Below are positions 23,399 through 33,629 of a stretch of DNA of 64,000 nucleotides, piece by piece. Position numbers and translations under genes: made by a program. Source of the stretch: Linum tenue (lineage: Eukaryota; Streptophyta; Magnoliopsida; Malpighiales; Linaceae); the NCBI GenBank assembly GCA_946122785.1, contig CAMGYJ010000010.1, positions 45,715,134-45,779,133 on the forward strand. The letters run 5' to 3'. The notes below the pieces were generated by a model. The model ran no database searches. It saw only the letters and a list, made by a program, of their open reading frames with translations, and had not been told where the DNA came from. How positions within the stretch are numbered: the stretch's first letter is position 1; each line of letters opens with the position of its first letter.

Positions 23399-24847
23399 AT
23401 GGCGACTTCTCGCTCAATCGCTGCCGCTCTTGCGATCCTGATCCTCTTGTTCTACCCGTTGCGAGCTGCTTCCGCCGTCGGCTTCGACCAGTCGACGATC
23501 TCCCCGTCGGTTTCCGCCACCGCCGCAGCGTCCTCGACTCTGTTCCAGCCGTTTCCGCCGATCCAGTCCCCGTTCCCGTCGTCGGCCCAATCGCCGCCGA
23601 TTCCACAGCCTCAGCAGCAGCTGCAGCAGCAGACGGCCGTCTCTGCTCGGGATTCCGGAGGCGATGAGTCCTTCATCCACACCGCTCTCCTGGCTCCGAT
23701 CCTCGCTCACCTCGGCTACAACGAGCTGGCCATGGCGGTCCCGACTCTCTCCTCCGAGTCCACCGCCACCGCGTGGTCCGGGCCGTCGACTCTGTTCGCT
23801 CCCTCCGACGCCTCTCTCCACTCCTGCTACTCCTGCTCCATCCCCAGCCTCCTCCGCGAGCACATCGTCCCCGGCCTCTTCACCATGGATTACCTCCGCA
23901 AGCTCGCCTTCGGCACCAAGGTCGAGACGCTCGCTCCCGGCAAGTGCATCACCGTCACCTCGAGCTCCGTCAAGAATTCCACCGCCGATCCCCCCTCCGC
24001 GGCCAAGATCTTCATCGGCGGCGTCGAGGTCACCCGTCCAGATCTGTTCAACAACGGATTCCTCGTGATTCACGGGATCCAAGGCTACATCGCGCCTCTC
24101 TCGCCGTTCTCCTGCGACGTCGAGCGCCTCAATTCGCTCACGTTCCCGTTCCAGCAGCCGGATCGCGTCCCCGTTGACGGCCTCTCGCCGCCGCTCGTCC
24201 AGCCCGCGGTCATGCGATTGATGATGCGAGACGCGATTCTCCGCCTCCGCAACAACGGATTCAGCATCCTTGCTCTGGCGATACGGGTGAAGTACGCCGA
24301 GCTGGTTGCGCTCAGCAACATGACGATCTTCGCGCTCGACGATTTCTCGATCTTCTCCGGATCGTACTCCTACATCAGCAGCGTGAGGTTCCACATCGTT
24401 CCGAACCAGCTGTTGACCATCGCTGACCTGGAGCGGCTCTCCGTCGGATGCACTCTGCCGACTCTGGAGAGCGGCCAGACTCTGGTGGTAACCACCGCCG
24501 CCGCGACCGCCGCTTCTTCTTCCGGTGGTGGTGGTGCGATTCAGCCGGCAGCGCCGATGAGGATCAACTACGTCAGGATCAAGATGCCGGACGTGATGCG
24601 GAACTTGAAGATCGCTGTGCACGGGATCTACCTTCCGTTCCCGAGGATTCACCCGTCCACTACTCCAGCCGCCGGCACCGCTCAGAGCTTCGAGCAGGGA
24701 ATGTTTGGATCATCAGGCGCGGGGGACTCTGCTGCTGCATCCTCCGCCTGTGCTGCTCTGTCGGAGGAGGACGGAAGCTGCGGTATGGTGCCTGTCCCGC
24801 CGGTGAAGGCGACGCTCGAGGTGGAAGATAATCACTACGGCCTCTGA
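23399..24847 (+). CDS. Fasciclin-like arabinogalactan protein (FLA19/20/21-like)
   Basis: Single exon, 482 residues. The signal peptide, about residues 1-25 (IAAALAILILLFYPLRAASA), directs it to the secretory pathway. A Pro/Ser/Gln-rich linker follows (about 40-80, with SP and PIP repeats), the kind of sequence that carries arabinogalactans. The first FAS1 domain (about 90-215) shows GPSTLFAPSDASL and the H2-like NGFLVIHGIQGYIAPL. The second (about 265-420) shows NMTIFALDDFSIF, YISSVRFHIVPNQLL and IAVHGIYLPFP. The C terminus lacks a clear hydrophobic GPI tail, as in the FLA19-21 group. Such proteins act at the cell wall and plasma membrane in adhesion and wall assembly. The coding region is much richer in G/C at third positions than neighbouring genes, including long GCC/TCC/CCG runs. 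The ATG lies just after a CT-rich leader and gives the signal peptide. Confidence 0.92.
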   Translation: MATSRSIAAALAILILLFYPLRAASAVGFDQSTISPSVSATAAASSTLFQPFPPIQSPFPSSAQSPPIPQPQQQLQQQTAVSARDSGGDESFIHTALLAPILAHLGYNELAMAVPTLSSESTATAWSGPSTLFAPSDASLHSCYSCSIPSLLREHIVPGLFTMDYLRKLAFGTKVETLAPGKCITVTSSSVKNSTADPPSAAKIFIGGVEVTRPDLFNNGFLVIHGIQGYIAPLSPFSCDVERLNSLTFPFQQPDRVPVDGLSPPLVQPAVMRLMMRDAILRLRNNGFSILALAIRVKYAELVALSNMTIFALDDFSIFSGSYSYISSVRFHIVPNQLLTIADLERLSVGCTLPTLESGQTLVVTTAAATAASSSGGGGAIQPAAPMRINYVRIKMPDVMRNLKIAVHGIYLPFPRIHPSTTPAAGTAQSFEQGMFGSSGAGDSAAASSACAALSEEDGSCGMVPVPPVKATLEVEDNHYGL

Positions 24848-25791
24848 ATTGAGCCTTAGGTGAACGATTCGTTTGCCTCTCTATCCTCAATTTTGTGATT
24901 CGGATTTTCGATTTTCCTGTTCGTTCAGTATTTTTCTCTGTAATTCGGCTGTGGAATGTTCATTTGGGAATCGGGAGGAGCAGCGAGTTTCGGTATCCAT
25001 TTTGACTCAGCTGCTGCTTCCTGGTGAGTTAGCCGTACGAGTTCTGTACGTAGGCCAGCCGCAGGGGACGACGCGTGTGGGCAAACTATCTTTTGTCAGC
25101 CCTTCTTTGAATTGAATAAAAGTTCCCCTTCTTTCTGTTATATGCACTCATTTTCTGTTTGCTTGCAAGTTCATACTATCTGTTTCCTGCCAAGGTTCTA
25201 TTCGTTTTCATCTCGTCCGTAATTTCCAAGTAGTGATTCGTGAATACATAGCAGATATCGGTTCTCTTCCATTCCATCGTTTCATCTCTTACGAACTCCT
25301 GGAAATGGTGACCGGTGAGGGGACCATTGTTATCAAATATAGAAGAGGATCTGCTGTTGACCTTCCCCGTTAGGATTTTCTCTGTTGGGCCAAGTAGAGC
25401 TTGCCTTGGGCCTATTCTTCTTTCCAGTTGGTTCTCTGATTTCGGCCTGCCAAACAAGCTATAGTTGGACCACGGCCCATAAAGGAAATTAGAAGACTAA
25501 GCAACAAAGTCGCTAACAACTGAAACCATTCTCTCAAACGATAGCAACACTTCAGTATTTCCAGCTTCAGTAAGCATCGAATAAACAAATTTCAATTATG
25601 AGCTACAACAAGAACATTGAACTACATTTTCCCTTTTTTTTTTGGTAGAAAAACTACATTTTTAACGAAGACTATGTATCAGTAAATTTTTATTTACTAG
25701 TTACGAAGAAATACTACATAATCGGATACATGTCCAAACAACAAACACCATGCACTAATTAAATGCAATTACTTCGATATAAAATGCCCAA
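24848..25791. other. Intergenic: FLA 3' flank and Gnk2 3' flank
   Basis: No further gene. The right end (about 25730-25791) resembles the 3' flank of the paralogous DUF26 gene (about 35140-35210), including ACACCATGCA.TAAT.AAAT and CGATATAAAATGCCC/CGATATAAAATCCAG. The two DUF26 genes were therefore duplicated together with flanking DNA. Confidence 0.55.
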
Positions 25792-25963
25792 TTAGCTGGC
25801 ACAAATGTCGTAATCACCAAACAACAAGGCACAGTTGAAGAAATCCTCGTTCACACGTCCACCAGTGAAGTACATGCAGTTCCTGTCCAAGTAATTCCGA
25901 GCGGCGACGAGACACTCGATGCAATCACGGGACGTCGGGTCGGGGCATTCAGCTCGAGCCCAC

Positions 25964-26794
25964 TGTAATCGAGAAAGAACTCGATCTATTTGGGAATTAG
26001 GGTTCGAAGAGAGAGAGAGTTTCAGAGAGAACGAGTATCAGAGAGAAGGGGAAGAGATCGATTTGGATGGATTGGAATGATCGAGTCTCTCGGTTTAGGT
26101 TATATAAAGTGGGCCAAAGTCTTAAACCGGCCCGGGTTAAATGAGCAGAATCAGTTGGGCTCGGTAAGACTATTGAGAGTCTTTCAGCCCAACACTTCCT
26201 TTAATTAAAACCCAAACAGCAGAATAGAAACCCGACCCAAGAGACAGAGTCTCAACTCTGCAACTCAGCTGCACAACGTCGAGAAGAACAGAGTTCTGGA
26301 AAACAGAGTTCTGTAAAAACAGAGTGCAAGAATAGAGCAGAAATGGAGAAGACACAGTCCGTTTTTTAACGTGGTTCGCCCAAGTGCAATGGTGTACTTC
26401 CACGTCCCAGAATATGGTCTGGGAGACCTTTTATTGAAGAATAAATCGCAAGCACAAATTAACACAGAACACGCAAGAAGAAGTAAACAAAAGGAACAAA
26501 GAAAAGCCTTTCTGCCTTGACACCAGTTGAACCTTTGCCTCAACTTGTGTCAACCCTTTTGCAAACCCAGTGCTATGCCCTTTACCACAATAGCTCCTAC
26601 AAAAGTAGTCCAACATTATCAACCATTCGAGTATATATAGACTCCTCAATCAAGAGACTAGCCGTTGCACACAGAGAAGGTAAGTTCCCAATCAAGGCAA
26701 TAGTTTCCTTATGTGAATCCAGAGATTGAGCTGCACAATAGCAACGGTTAGAAATTGACAATCTCCAACTTGATTTAATCCGCTGATTTCAACA
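25964..26794 (-). repeat. 3' LTR of the Sirevirus-like copia element
   Basis: 831 bp, starting TGTAATCGAG and ending TTTCAACA on the plus strand. It has a TATATATA box near 26633 and a minus-strand AATAAA near 26439. It differs from the other LTR at only two positions. Confidence 0.96.
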
Positions 26795-26808
26795 ATCTCC
26801 CCCTAAGT
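26795..26808 (-). other. Polypurine tract of the Sirevirus-like element
   Basis: The minus strand reads AACTTAGGGGGAGATT directly before the 3' LTR, the expected plus-strand DNA primer site for reverse transcription. Confidence 0.85.
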
Positions 26809-27089
26809 TGGAGGATTGTCGATTGCCTATTCCCTGCATACATAAAGCACATCTTTCCACCAAGTACTCAGCAAGAATATGTCAAAACGAACCAGTTGAG
26901 GACTCAGACCGAGAAGAAGATTTTATTCAAACAGACGAGACATGACATAACTGCTTAAACAAAAGAGCCTGACAAGATCACCACAAACAACTGACTTCCC
27001 TTAACAATTCAAACCTACCACCCAAGGCAAACAACTCAAAACAAGCTGACTCCCCCTAAACAGTTCACCTCACAGGATTCCAAAAAGAT

Positions 27090-28097
27090 TCAAGGATCAG
27101 AGCTATCGCTAGAGGAGACTGCATCTGACTGAGCAGGAACAGAGGAGTCTGATCCTTCAGCATCAGAGCCATAGAGATCGTGCAGAGCAGCTGCAAAAGA
27201 TGGTAGAGCAGGTCCAGATCCTTCAGGGGCTGCTTCTTCAGCTTCATCTTCTTCCGAGTCACTGCTGAGCCAATGTATGAAGGGTCCCTCCCCCTCAATC
27301 GCAATCCCGATTTCTTCTAAAACATCATTCGCATGAAGCCAAAGGGAAGGGGATTCAGTGCGATAGGCTGAGAGGTTCAGAGGTAGAGCAAGCAGCAGGC
27401 GAGTGATTATGGCTCCAAAAGGAAGGGGTGCATGGAAGTTATGATCAATAAACGGTAGAAGAGCACCAAACAGAAGATATGAGAAGTCCAGAGGTACACC
27501 AGCAGCAGCATGAGCTAGGATCCAGAGATCCAGGGGAAGAACACGATCAAGAAATGTGACACGAGGTAGAAACACTCTGGTCAGGATATAGTGAAAAGCT
27601 TGCAGCGAAGGGGACAGAAGACCAGAGGAAAAGGTAAGATCTTGATCTGGTTCATGACCAGTCAGATGAACCGCCTCAGTAGTAATGTTGAAGTTGAAAC
27701 GAGGAAGTTCATCAGGATGGGCCAACGCTTCCCCAAAGGCAGGGATGTTGAGAAGACGACTTATATCAGGAAGCGGGAGGGTCATCATATGGCCATGGAC
27801 AAGGGAACTTATGGTGCGGGTGTGAAGACCAAAGTACCTCAGATTTGAGTAGAACACCCTAACAGCTTCAGGACATATGAGAGTTGAAGAAAAATCTGGC
27901 ATGAGAAGAAATTCCCAGCCGAGATTATAAATATAAGGCATGATGTCTAAGCCAAGGGGTGCAAAATCAGGAATGTGGACAACTGTGGTGGGATTGATAG
28001 GGCGATTAGCAAAGGATTGAGTATGACGATGGTAGTTGGCTAGGACAGGCTCATGAAAATGCACTCCAGAGTAGGTCAAGGCAAAGGCATAAACCAT
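27090..28097 (-). CDS. Extra ORF of the copia element between pol and 3' LTR (plant-transposon-protein-like)
   Basis: Intact 335-codon ORF in the same orientation as gag-pol, starting 190 nt after its stop and ending about 280 nt before the polypurine tract. The segment YNLGWEFLLMPDFS plus CPEAVRVFYSNLR resembles the region annotated in plant genomes as 'putative plant transposon protein' (GW...ixEFYxNL pattern); this is recognition from memory, not a search. Hydrophobic helices follow (FLDRVLPLDLWILAHAAAG, LDFSYLLFGALLPF, ITRLLLALPLNLSAY). The last 60 residues are acidic and Ser-rich (SSDSEEDEAEEAAPEG, ending SSSDSSDP). No signal peptide is obvious. It occupies the position of the 'env-like' ORF of some Sireviruses. 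The function is unknown. It could be expressed by read-through, splicing or an internal promoter; none is visible with certainty. Confidence 0.8.
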   Translation of the reverse strand: MVYAFALTYSGVHFHEPVLANYHRHTQSFANRPINPTTVVHIPDFAPLGLDIMPYIYNLGWEFLLMPDFSSTLICPEAVRVFYSNLRYFGLHTRTISSLVHGHMMTLPLPDISRLLNIPAFGEALAHPDELPRFNFNITTEAVHLTGHEPDQDLTFSSGLLSPSLQAFHYILTRVFLPRVTFLDRVLPLDLWILAHAAAGVPLDFSYLLFGALLPFIDHNFHAPLPFGAIITRLLLALPLNLSAYRTESPSLWLHANDVLEEIGIAIEGEGPFIHWLSSDSEEDEAEEAAPEGSGPALPSFAAALHDLYGSDAEGSDSSVPAQSDAVSSSDSSDP

Positions 28098-28287
28098 GGC
28101 TGACTAGAAGGAAAAGAAAGACTCACTAGGACATACGAAAGAATGAGATAACTCAGTACTTAAAAAGACATAACCAGAACCAAAAAAGGAAAACTAAATC
28201 AATCAATCAGACAAAAAACAAGGAATGAAAAGATGCCAGAGAGAAAAAGGAAAACAAAATACAACAAACAAGGTAACCTAGCCAAGG

Positions 28288-31200
28288 CTAGACTTCATTA
28301 GCAGCAGTAATCGAGGAAAGAGATCGCAGACCAATCTCACAGCAAAGAAAATTGAAACGATCAGAGGACAAGGGTTTGGTAAAAAGATCTGCCAGTTGAA
28401 ACTTAGTATTAATGTACTGGAGATTTATAATTCCAGCACTAACAAGATCACGTATGAAATGATATTTGATTTCGATGTGTTTAGTACGTGAATGTTGCAC
28501 AGGGTTTTTAGACATGCAGATTGCACTAGTATTATCACATAGCAGGGGAATATTAGTTAAAGCAATGCCATAGTCCTGTAGTTGGCTTTTTAACCACAAC
28601 AGCTGAGTACAAGTACTTCCAGCAGCGATGTATTCTGCTTCAGCTGTGGATAGGGCAACTGCCCCTTGTTTTTTACAGGACCAGGAAACCAGAGAAGTAC
28701 CTACGAATTGACAACTACCAGAGGTGCTTCTCCTATCAGTCAGACTCCCAGCAAAGTCAGAGTCACTGTATCCAACAAGGTCAAACTGATTATGTCTAGG
28801 ATACCATAATCCAATGTCCATGGTACCTTTTAGATATCTAAAGATACGTTTGACTGCAGACAAGTGACTTTCTTTGGGTGCTGACTGAAAGCGAGCACAC
28901 AAACACACACTGTGTTGAATGTCAGGACGACTAGCAGTTAGATACAGCAAAGAGCCAATCATTCCTCTGTATTTAGATTCATCCACTGATACTCCAGTTT
29001 CATCTTTTTCAAGTTTTAAATTTACAGCCATGGGAGTGGGGCTGGAGTTGAGTCCCATCATGTCAAACTTACTCAACATAGAAGCTATATATTTAGTTTG
29101 ACTTATAAAGGTACCTGAATGCATTTGTTTAATTTGAAGTCCGAGGAAAAATTGCAGTTCCCCCATCATACTCATCTCAAAATCCTCTTTCATAGAATCA
29201 CAAAACTCAGAGCACATATCTTTATTGGTAGCACCAAAGACAATATCATCTACATAGATTTGAACTAAAAGAATGTCATTAGATTTGTGTTTTATAAACA
29301 GGGTTTTATCAACTGAGCCTTGAGTAAAACCGTGCTGAAGAAGAAACAGAGTAAGTCTATCATACCATGCCCTTGGGGCTTGTTTTAGACCATAAAGAGC
29401 TTTTCTGAGTTTATAGACGTGATTAGGATGTTGATGATCTTCAAAACCAGGTGGTTGTGAAACATAAACCTCCTCTTGAATATCACCATTCAAAAAAGCA
29501 CTCTTTACATCCATTTGGTAAAGAGGAAATCCCATATAGCAAGCATAAGCACATAACAAGCGAATAGACTCTAACCTAGCCACAGGGGCAAAAGTCTCAT
29601 CATAATCAACTCCCTCCTCCTGTGAGTATCCTTGAGCCACTAATCTCGCTTTATTACGAATTATATTGCCTATTTCATCTGATTTATTTCTAAAAACCCA
29701 TTTAGTTCCAATCACAGATTGATTTAAGGGTCTTGGAACAAGATCCCAGACATGAAGCGACTTAAACTGGGTTAATTCATCAACCATAGCAAAGAACCAT
29801 TCATCACTTTTAATAGCTTCTTTAAAATTTTTAGGTTCAAACTGGGACACATAAGCATACTGTCCAGGAACATACTTACCTCTGGTTCGAAGTCCATCAT
29901 GTATGTCACCAATGATTTGTTCTGCTGGATGACGCCTTTGAATGTGAGGTGGTGCAGCTATGACAATGGCTGACGATCCTTCTTCTGCACCATCAGTTTT
30001 GTGATTATGGTTTTCATCCTCTTTTGGACTTCTATCCAAATTATTCTCATTTGTCCCTTCTGGATTCGTGCGCATCATTTCCAGCAAATCATATACCTGT
30101 AGCTCCTGCTCAGATTCTCGGTTCACAGGGTTAGAATCATTAAAAACAACATGGACCGACTCTTCCACTCTTTGAGTACGTTTGTTATAGACACGATAGG
30201 CTTGACCCTTTAAGGAATAACCTAGAAATATAGCCTTGTCAGACTTAGCATCGAATTTTCCCAGCTTATCTTTGGTATTCAAAACATGACAAGGACACCC
30301 AAAAGGATGAAAATAAGCAAGATTAGGGATCTTATCCTTGAAAATTTCATAAGGGGTTTTATTTAGACCTTTCCTAATTAGAACCCGATTTGTGACATAG
30401 CAAGCTGTACTCACTGCCTCTGCCCAAAAGAATTTAGGAAGATTAAACTCAAGAAGCATAGTTCGAGCACATTCTATAAGAGTTCTATTTTTTCTCTCCA
30501 CAACTCCATTCTGCTGAGGAGTTCTAGGAGCAGAAAATGTGTGACTAATTCCTGATTCATTACACAGGGTTTCAAAATCTTCTGAAATAAATTCCCCCCC
30601 ATTATCACTCTTGACAGTCTTAATTTGTTGACCAAACAACGTGACAAACATTCTGAATTTTGATAAAGTATCATCTTTGTGAGCAAGAAAATATACCCAA
30701 GTATACCTAGAGTAATCATCTACCAACACCAACACATAATTCTTACCACCTAGACTAGTAACATTACATGGACCAAACAAGTCCATGTGAATTAGTTCAA
30801 ACATCTGACTAGAGGTAATACCAGCTTTTGATTTGAACGCTTTTCTAGTATGCTTACCACTGACACAAGTTTCACAAAAAAAATCAGTTTTGTCTTTTAA
30901 AACAGGAACTCCTCTAACTTTATTAGACTTTGTTAAGTTTACCAATTTTGGCAAACTCACATGTCCCATCTTTCGATGCCATAAGAGTTCTTGTTGAAAA
31001 GAAGTGACAAAACATAATTCATTAAACGCACTTAGATTGCTAAGATCAATCACATACATGTTATTTGATCTTTCACCAACAAACATAGTCTTTTGATCTT
31101 TATTTCTTTTTACTACGCACTTATCAGACTCAAAAACTACATGAAAACCATTACTGCATAATTGACTTATGGATAAGAGATTATGCTTTAGTCCTTCAAC

Positions 31201-32478
31201 AAGTAACACATTTTTAAAGACAGCAAAGGGTTTTTCTCCTATAGTTCCAGATCCAACAACCTTACCACAGCCATTGTCACCAAACCAGACTTTACCTCCA
31301 TTTTCAGATTTTAAGGACGAGAAAAGAAATTTCTTACCAGACATGTGGTGAGAACAACCACTGTCGAGATACCACTTGTGGTAATTCTTGTTTGACTGAG
31401 ATTCTTCTTCAACTTCTTCAAATCCAGTTCTGGCCATAAATGCCTCATCTTCTGACTCAGGATTCTCTTGGTCAGAATCATAATCGCTCCAGGTGGCCTT
31501 CATGGCTTTCTCCCTTGCTTTCAGTGTTTGAGGACAGTGGGCTCGAATATGTCCGAGTTTCCCACATTTGTAACATGCCTGCGATTCTCTTTCTGATTGA
31601 CCTGTTTCAGTTTTCCTGATCTGCTGGGGAAGCAGCCTAGCTTGAGAAAAAATTTTAGTTCTATCAAAATTTCCATTCCTAGGCTCGTCTTGGCGCTGTT
31701 TTTGCTCATTTTTATATTTTAACATTCTATGAAAACGTTTGCTAACAAGAGCAAACTCTCTATCAAAGTCACTTTCTTCCTCACTTTCAGCATCATACTC
31801 CACCATTTTAGATTTGAAAGCTAAATTTTTACTACGTCTTTCATCCTCCTGACCAATCTGTTTTAACACATGCTCATGACTTAACAATGAGCCTATTAAT
31901 TCATTTATAGATAAAGTAGTCAAATTTTTAGCTTCTTCAATAGCTGTTCGCTTAGGTAACCATTCCCTAGGCAGAGATCTAAGAATCTTTCTATTTAGGT
32001 CCTTAGTTTGATAGATCTTCCCTAGCCCTTTCAGTTTGTTTATTAAGACAGTGAATCTGGAGTACATTTCATGTATCCCTTCATTTTTAGACATGCAAAA
32101 ACATTCATATTCATGCACTAAAAGATCTATGCGAGACTCTTTTATGTTGGAAGTACCTTCATAGGTGCTCTCGAGAGCAGTCCAAATTTCTGAAGCCGTC
32201 GAGCAGTTCTCAACCTGGTCCGCCTCGTCTGGATTCATCGCCGATTGCAGCACATGCATGGCCCGCTGATTCAATTGCGCGCTTTTTTTCTGGGCAGCAG
32301 ACCAAAAGCTCTGCTCGTCGTCATTCATTTCGATCGGTCCATCCTGCACAACTAACCAGAGTTCTTCGTCAATTCCCCACAAAAATTGTTTCATCCGCTT
32401 CTTCCACGCGGTGTAATTAGACCCGGTGAAGATTGGCGGATGATTGATAGCAGCATGACCGAAGGAACCAGAAGCCAT
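28288..32478 (-). CDS. Gag-pol polyprotein of the Sirevirus-like copia element
   Basis: Single open frame of 1,396 residues, no stops or frameshifts. Domains in order: Gag (about 1-290); CCHC knuckle [14 protein letters not shown] (about 300-313); aspartic protease [13 protein letters not shown] (about 370); integrase with pre-integrase zinc motif WHRKMGHVS...CETC (about 498-540), D in IHMDLFGP, D in VKSDNGGEF and E in [10 protein letters not shown]; reverse transcriptase from about 908 with YVDDIVFG (about 1,075); RNase H with [18 protein letters not shown] and [11 protein letters not shown] (about 1,240-1,285). Gag and pol share one frame, as in most Ty1-copia elements. Expected to form virus-like particles and make cDNA; the intact frame fits the near-identical LTRs. 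Confidence 0.97.
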   Translation of the reverse strand: MASGSFGHAAINHPPIFTGSNYTAWKKRMKQFLWGIDEELWLVVQDGPIEMNDDEQSFWSAAQKKSAQLNQRAMHVLQSAMNPDEADQVENCSTASEIWTALESTYEGTSNIKESRIDLLVHEYECFCMSKNEGIHEMYSRFTVLINKLKGLGKIYQTKDLNRKILRSLPREWLPKRTAIEEAKNLTTLSINELIGSLLSHEHVLKQIGQEDERRSKNLAFKSKMVEYDAESEEESDFDREFALVSKRFHRMLKYKNEQKQRQDEPRNGNFDRTKIFSQARLLPQQIRKTETGQSERESQACYKCGKLGHIRAHCPQTLKAREKAMKATWSDYDSDQENPESEDEAFMARTGFEEVEEESQSNKNYHKWYLDSGCSHHMSGKKFLFSSLKSENGGKVWFGDNGCGKVVGSGTIGEKPFAVFKNVLLVEGLKHNLLSISQLCSNGFHVVFESDKCVVKRNKDQKTMFVGERSNNMYVIDLSNLSAFNELCFVTSFQQELLWHRKMGHVSLPKLVNLTKSNKVRGVPVLKDKTDFFCETCVSGKHTRKAFKSKAGITSSQMFELIHMDLFGPCNVTSLGGKNYVLVLVDDYSRYTWVYFLAHKDDTLSKFRMFVTLFGQQIKTVKSDNGGEFISEDFETLCNESGISHTFSAPRTPQQNGVVERKNRTLIECARTMLLEFNLPKFFWAEAVSTACYVTNRVLIRKGLNKTPYEIFKDKIPNLAYFHPFGCPCHVLNTKDKLGKFDAKSDKAIFLGYSLKGQAYRVYNKRTQRVEESVHVVFNDSNPVNRESEQELQVYDLLEMMRTNPEGTNENNLDRSPKEDENHNHKTDGAEEGSSAIVIAAPPHIQRRHPAEQIIGDIHDGLRTRGKYVPGQYAYVSQFEPKNFKEAIKSDEWFFAMVDELTQFKSLHVWDLVPRPLNQSVIGTKWVFRNKSDEIGNIIRNKARLVAQGYSQEEGVDYDETFAPVARLESIRLLCAYACYMGFPLYQMDVKSAFLNGDIQEEVYVSQPPGFEDHQHPNHVYKLRKALYGLKQAPRAWYDRLTLFLLQHGFTQGSVDKTLFIKHKSNDILLVQIYVDDIVFGATNKDMCSEFCDSMKEDFEMSMMGELQFFLGLQIKQMHSGTFISQTKYIASMLSKFDMMGLNSSPTPMAVNLKLEKDETGVSVDESKYRGMIGSLLYLTASRPDIQHSVCLCARFQSAPKESHLSAVKRIFRYLKGTMDIGLWYPRHNQFDLVGYSDSDFAGSLTDRRSTSGSCQFVGTSLVSWSCKKQGAVALSTAEAEYIAAGSTCTQLLWLKSQLQDYGIALTNIPLLCDNTSAICMSKNPVQHSRTKHIEIKYHFIRDLVSAGIINLQYINTKFQLADLFTKPLSSDRFNFLCCEIGLRSLSSITAANEV

Positions 32479-32518
32479 TTTGGATCGAAACCCTGGCAGT
32501 AGTTAACTTCGTCAAGGA

Positions 32519-32535
32519 CCTGGCTCTGATACCAA
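32519..32535 (-). other. Primer-binding site (tRNA-iMet) of the Sirevirus-like element
   Basis: The minus strand reads TTGGTATCAGAGCCAGG right after the 5' LTR, complementary to the 3' end of plant initiator tRNA-Met. Confidence 0.92.
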
Positions 32536-32536
32536 T

Positions 32537-33367
32537 TGTAATCGAGAAAGAACTCGATCTATTTGGGAATTAGGGTTCGAAGAGAGAGAGAGTTTCAGAG
32601 AGAACGAGTATCAGAGAGAAGGGGAAGAGATCGACTTGGATGGATTGGAATGATCGAGTCTCTCGGTTTAGGTTATATAAAGTGGGCCAAAGTCTTAAAC
32701 CGGCCCGGGTTAAATGAGCAGAATCAGTTGGGCTCGGTAAGACTATTGAGAGTCTTTCAGCCCAACACTTCCTTTAATTAAAACCCAAACAGCAGAATAG
32801 AAACCCGACCCAAGAGACAGAGTCTCAACTCTGCAACTCAGCTGCACAACGTCGAGAAGAACAGAGTTCTGGAAAACAGAGTTCTGTAAAAACAGAGTGC
32901 AAGAATAGAGCAGAAATGGAGAAGACACAGTCCGTTTTTTAACGTGGTTCGCCCAAGTGCAATGGTGTACTTCCACGTCCCAGAATATGGTCTGGGAGAC
33001 CTTTTATTGAAGAATAAATCGCAAGCACAAATTAACACAGAACACGCAAGAAGAAGTAAACAAAAGGAACAAAGAAAAGCCTTTCTGCCTTGACACCAGT
33101 TGAACCTTTGCCTCAACTTGTGTCAACCCTTTTGCAAACCCAGTGCTATGCCCTTTACCACAATAGCTCCTACAAAAGTAGTCCAACATTATCAACCATT
33201 CGAGTATATATAGACTCCTCAATCAAGAGACTAGCCGTTGCACACAGAGAAGGTAAGTTCCCAATCAAGGCAATAGTTTCCTTATGTGAATCCAGAGATT
33301 GAGCTGCACAATAGCAACGGTTAGAAATTGACAATCTCCAACTTGATTTAATGCGCTGATTTCAACA
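32537..33367 (-). repeat. 5' LTR of the Sirevirus-like copia element
   Basis: 831 bp, the partner of 25964-26794. The TATATATA box near 33206 (minus-strand CTATATATACTCG) lies about 155 bp into the LTR, and an AATAAA signal follows near 33012, giving a standard U3-R-U5 layout. Confidence 0.96.
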
Positions 33368-33629
33368 CCCACATCGTCGATCTTCCCACCGTCGATCTGA
33401 TACAGGACAACTGCTCCCCCCGGTGGCGAGGCGTCCAGTGGAGCACGACCAGATCCGTGAGGATGTTGGCTCTCGCCTTGCCTAGCTCGCTCCCTTCTCG
33501 AATCGGGAGGGCGCTGCAGTAGTGATACGGGAAAGTGAGCCTCTGCCCTCCGACGATGGCTTTGTTGTCGCTAATGCAGGTACCAATAACTATGAAGATG
33601 AGTGTGATAATAAGCTGAAGCAAACTCAT

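Larger units (their letters stand above)
25964..33367 (-). mobile_element. Complete Ty1-copia LTR retrotransposon, Sirevirus-like, with extra ORF
   Basis: 7,404 bp, bounded by TG...CA and flanked by the 5-bp direct repeat CCCAC (25959-25963 and 33368-33372). In element orientation (minus strand): 5' LTR 33367-32537; tRNA-iMet primer-binding site TGGTATCAGAGCC just inside it; gag-pol 32478-28288; extra ORF 28097-27090; polypurine tract TTAGGGGGAGAT abutting the 3' LTR 26794-25964. The LTRs are both 831 bp and differ at two sites by eye (26062/32635 T versus C; 26780/33353 C versus G). The Gag type ([18 protein letters not shown], acidic [12 protein letters not shown] segment) and the ORF downstream of pol point to the SIRE/Sirevirus lineage. 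All parts needed for mobility look intact. Confidence 0.96.
25792..33629 (-). pseudogene. Gnk2/DUF26 secreted cysteine-rich protein gene split by a copia element
   Basis: The coding sequence is in two pieces: 33629-33368 (start, signal peptide MSLLQLIITLIFIVIGTCIS, then FPYHYCSALPIREGSELG and SCIRSTVGRSTMW) and 25963-25792 (ARAECPDPTSRDCIECLVAA, NCMYFTGGRVNEDFF, LLFGDYDICAS, stop). Removing the element and one copy of its 5-bp target duplication leaves an open frame of 142 codons with no other damage. The product aligns end to end with the paralogue at 35396-35875. Gnk2-type DUF26 proteins have a C-x8-C-x2-C core; ginkbilobin-2 binds mannose and is antifungal. That activity is only family inference here. 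The insertion lies in the codon after the conserved Trp, so the allele is null. Confidence 0.9.

Noticed and set aside
23414..24652. 412-codon minus-strand ORF opposite the FLA gene
   Set aside because: It is an Arg/Gly/Glu-rich shadow frame produced by the high third-position GC of the real FLA coding strand; no domain or signal is recognisable.
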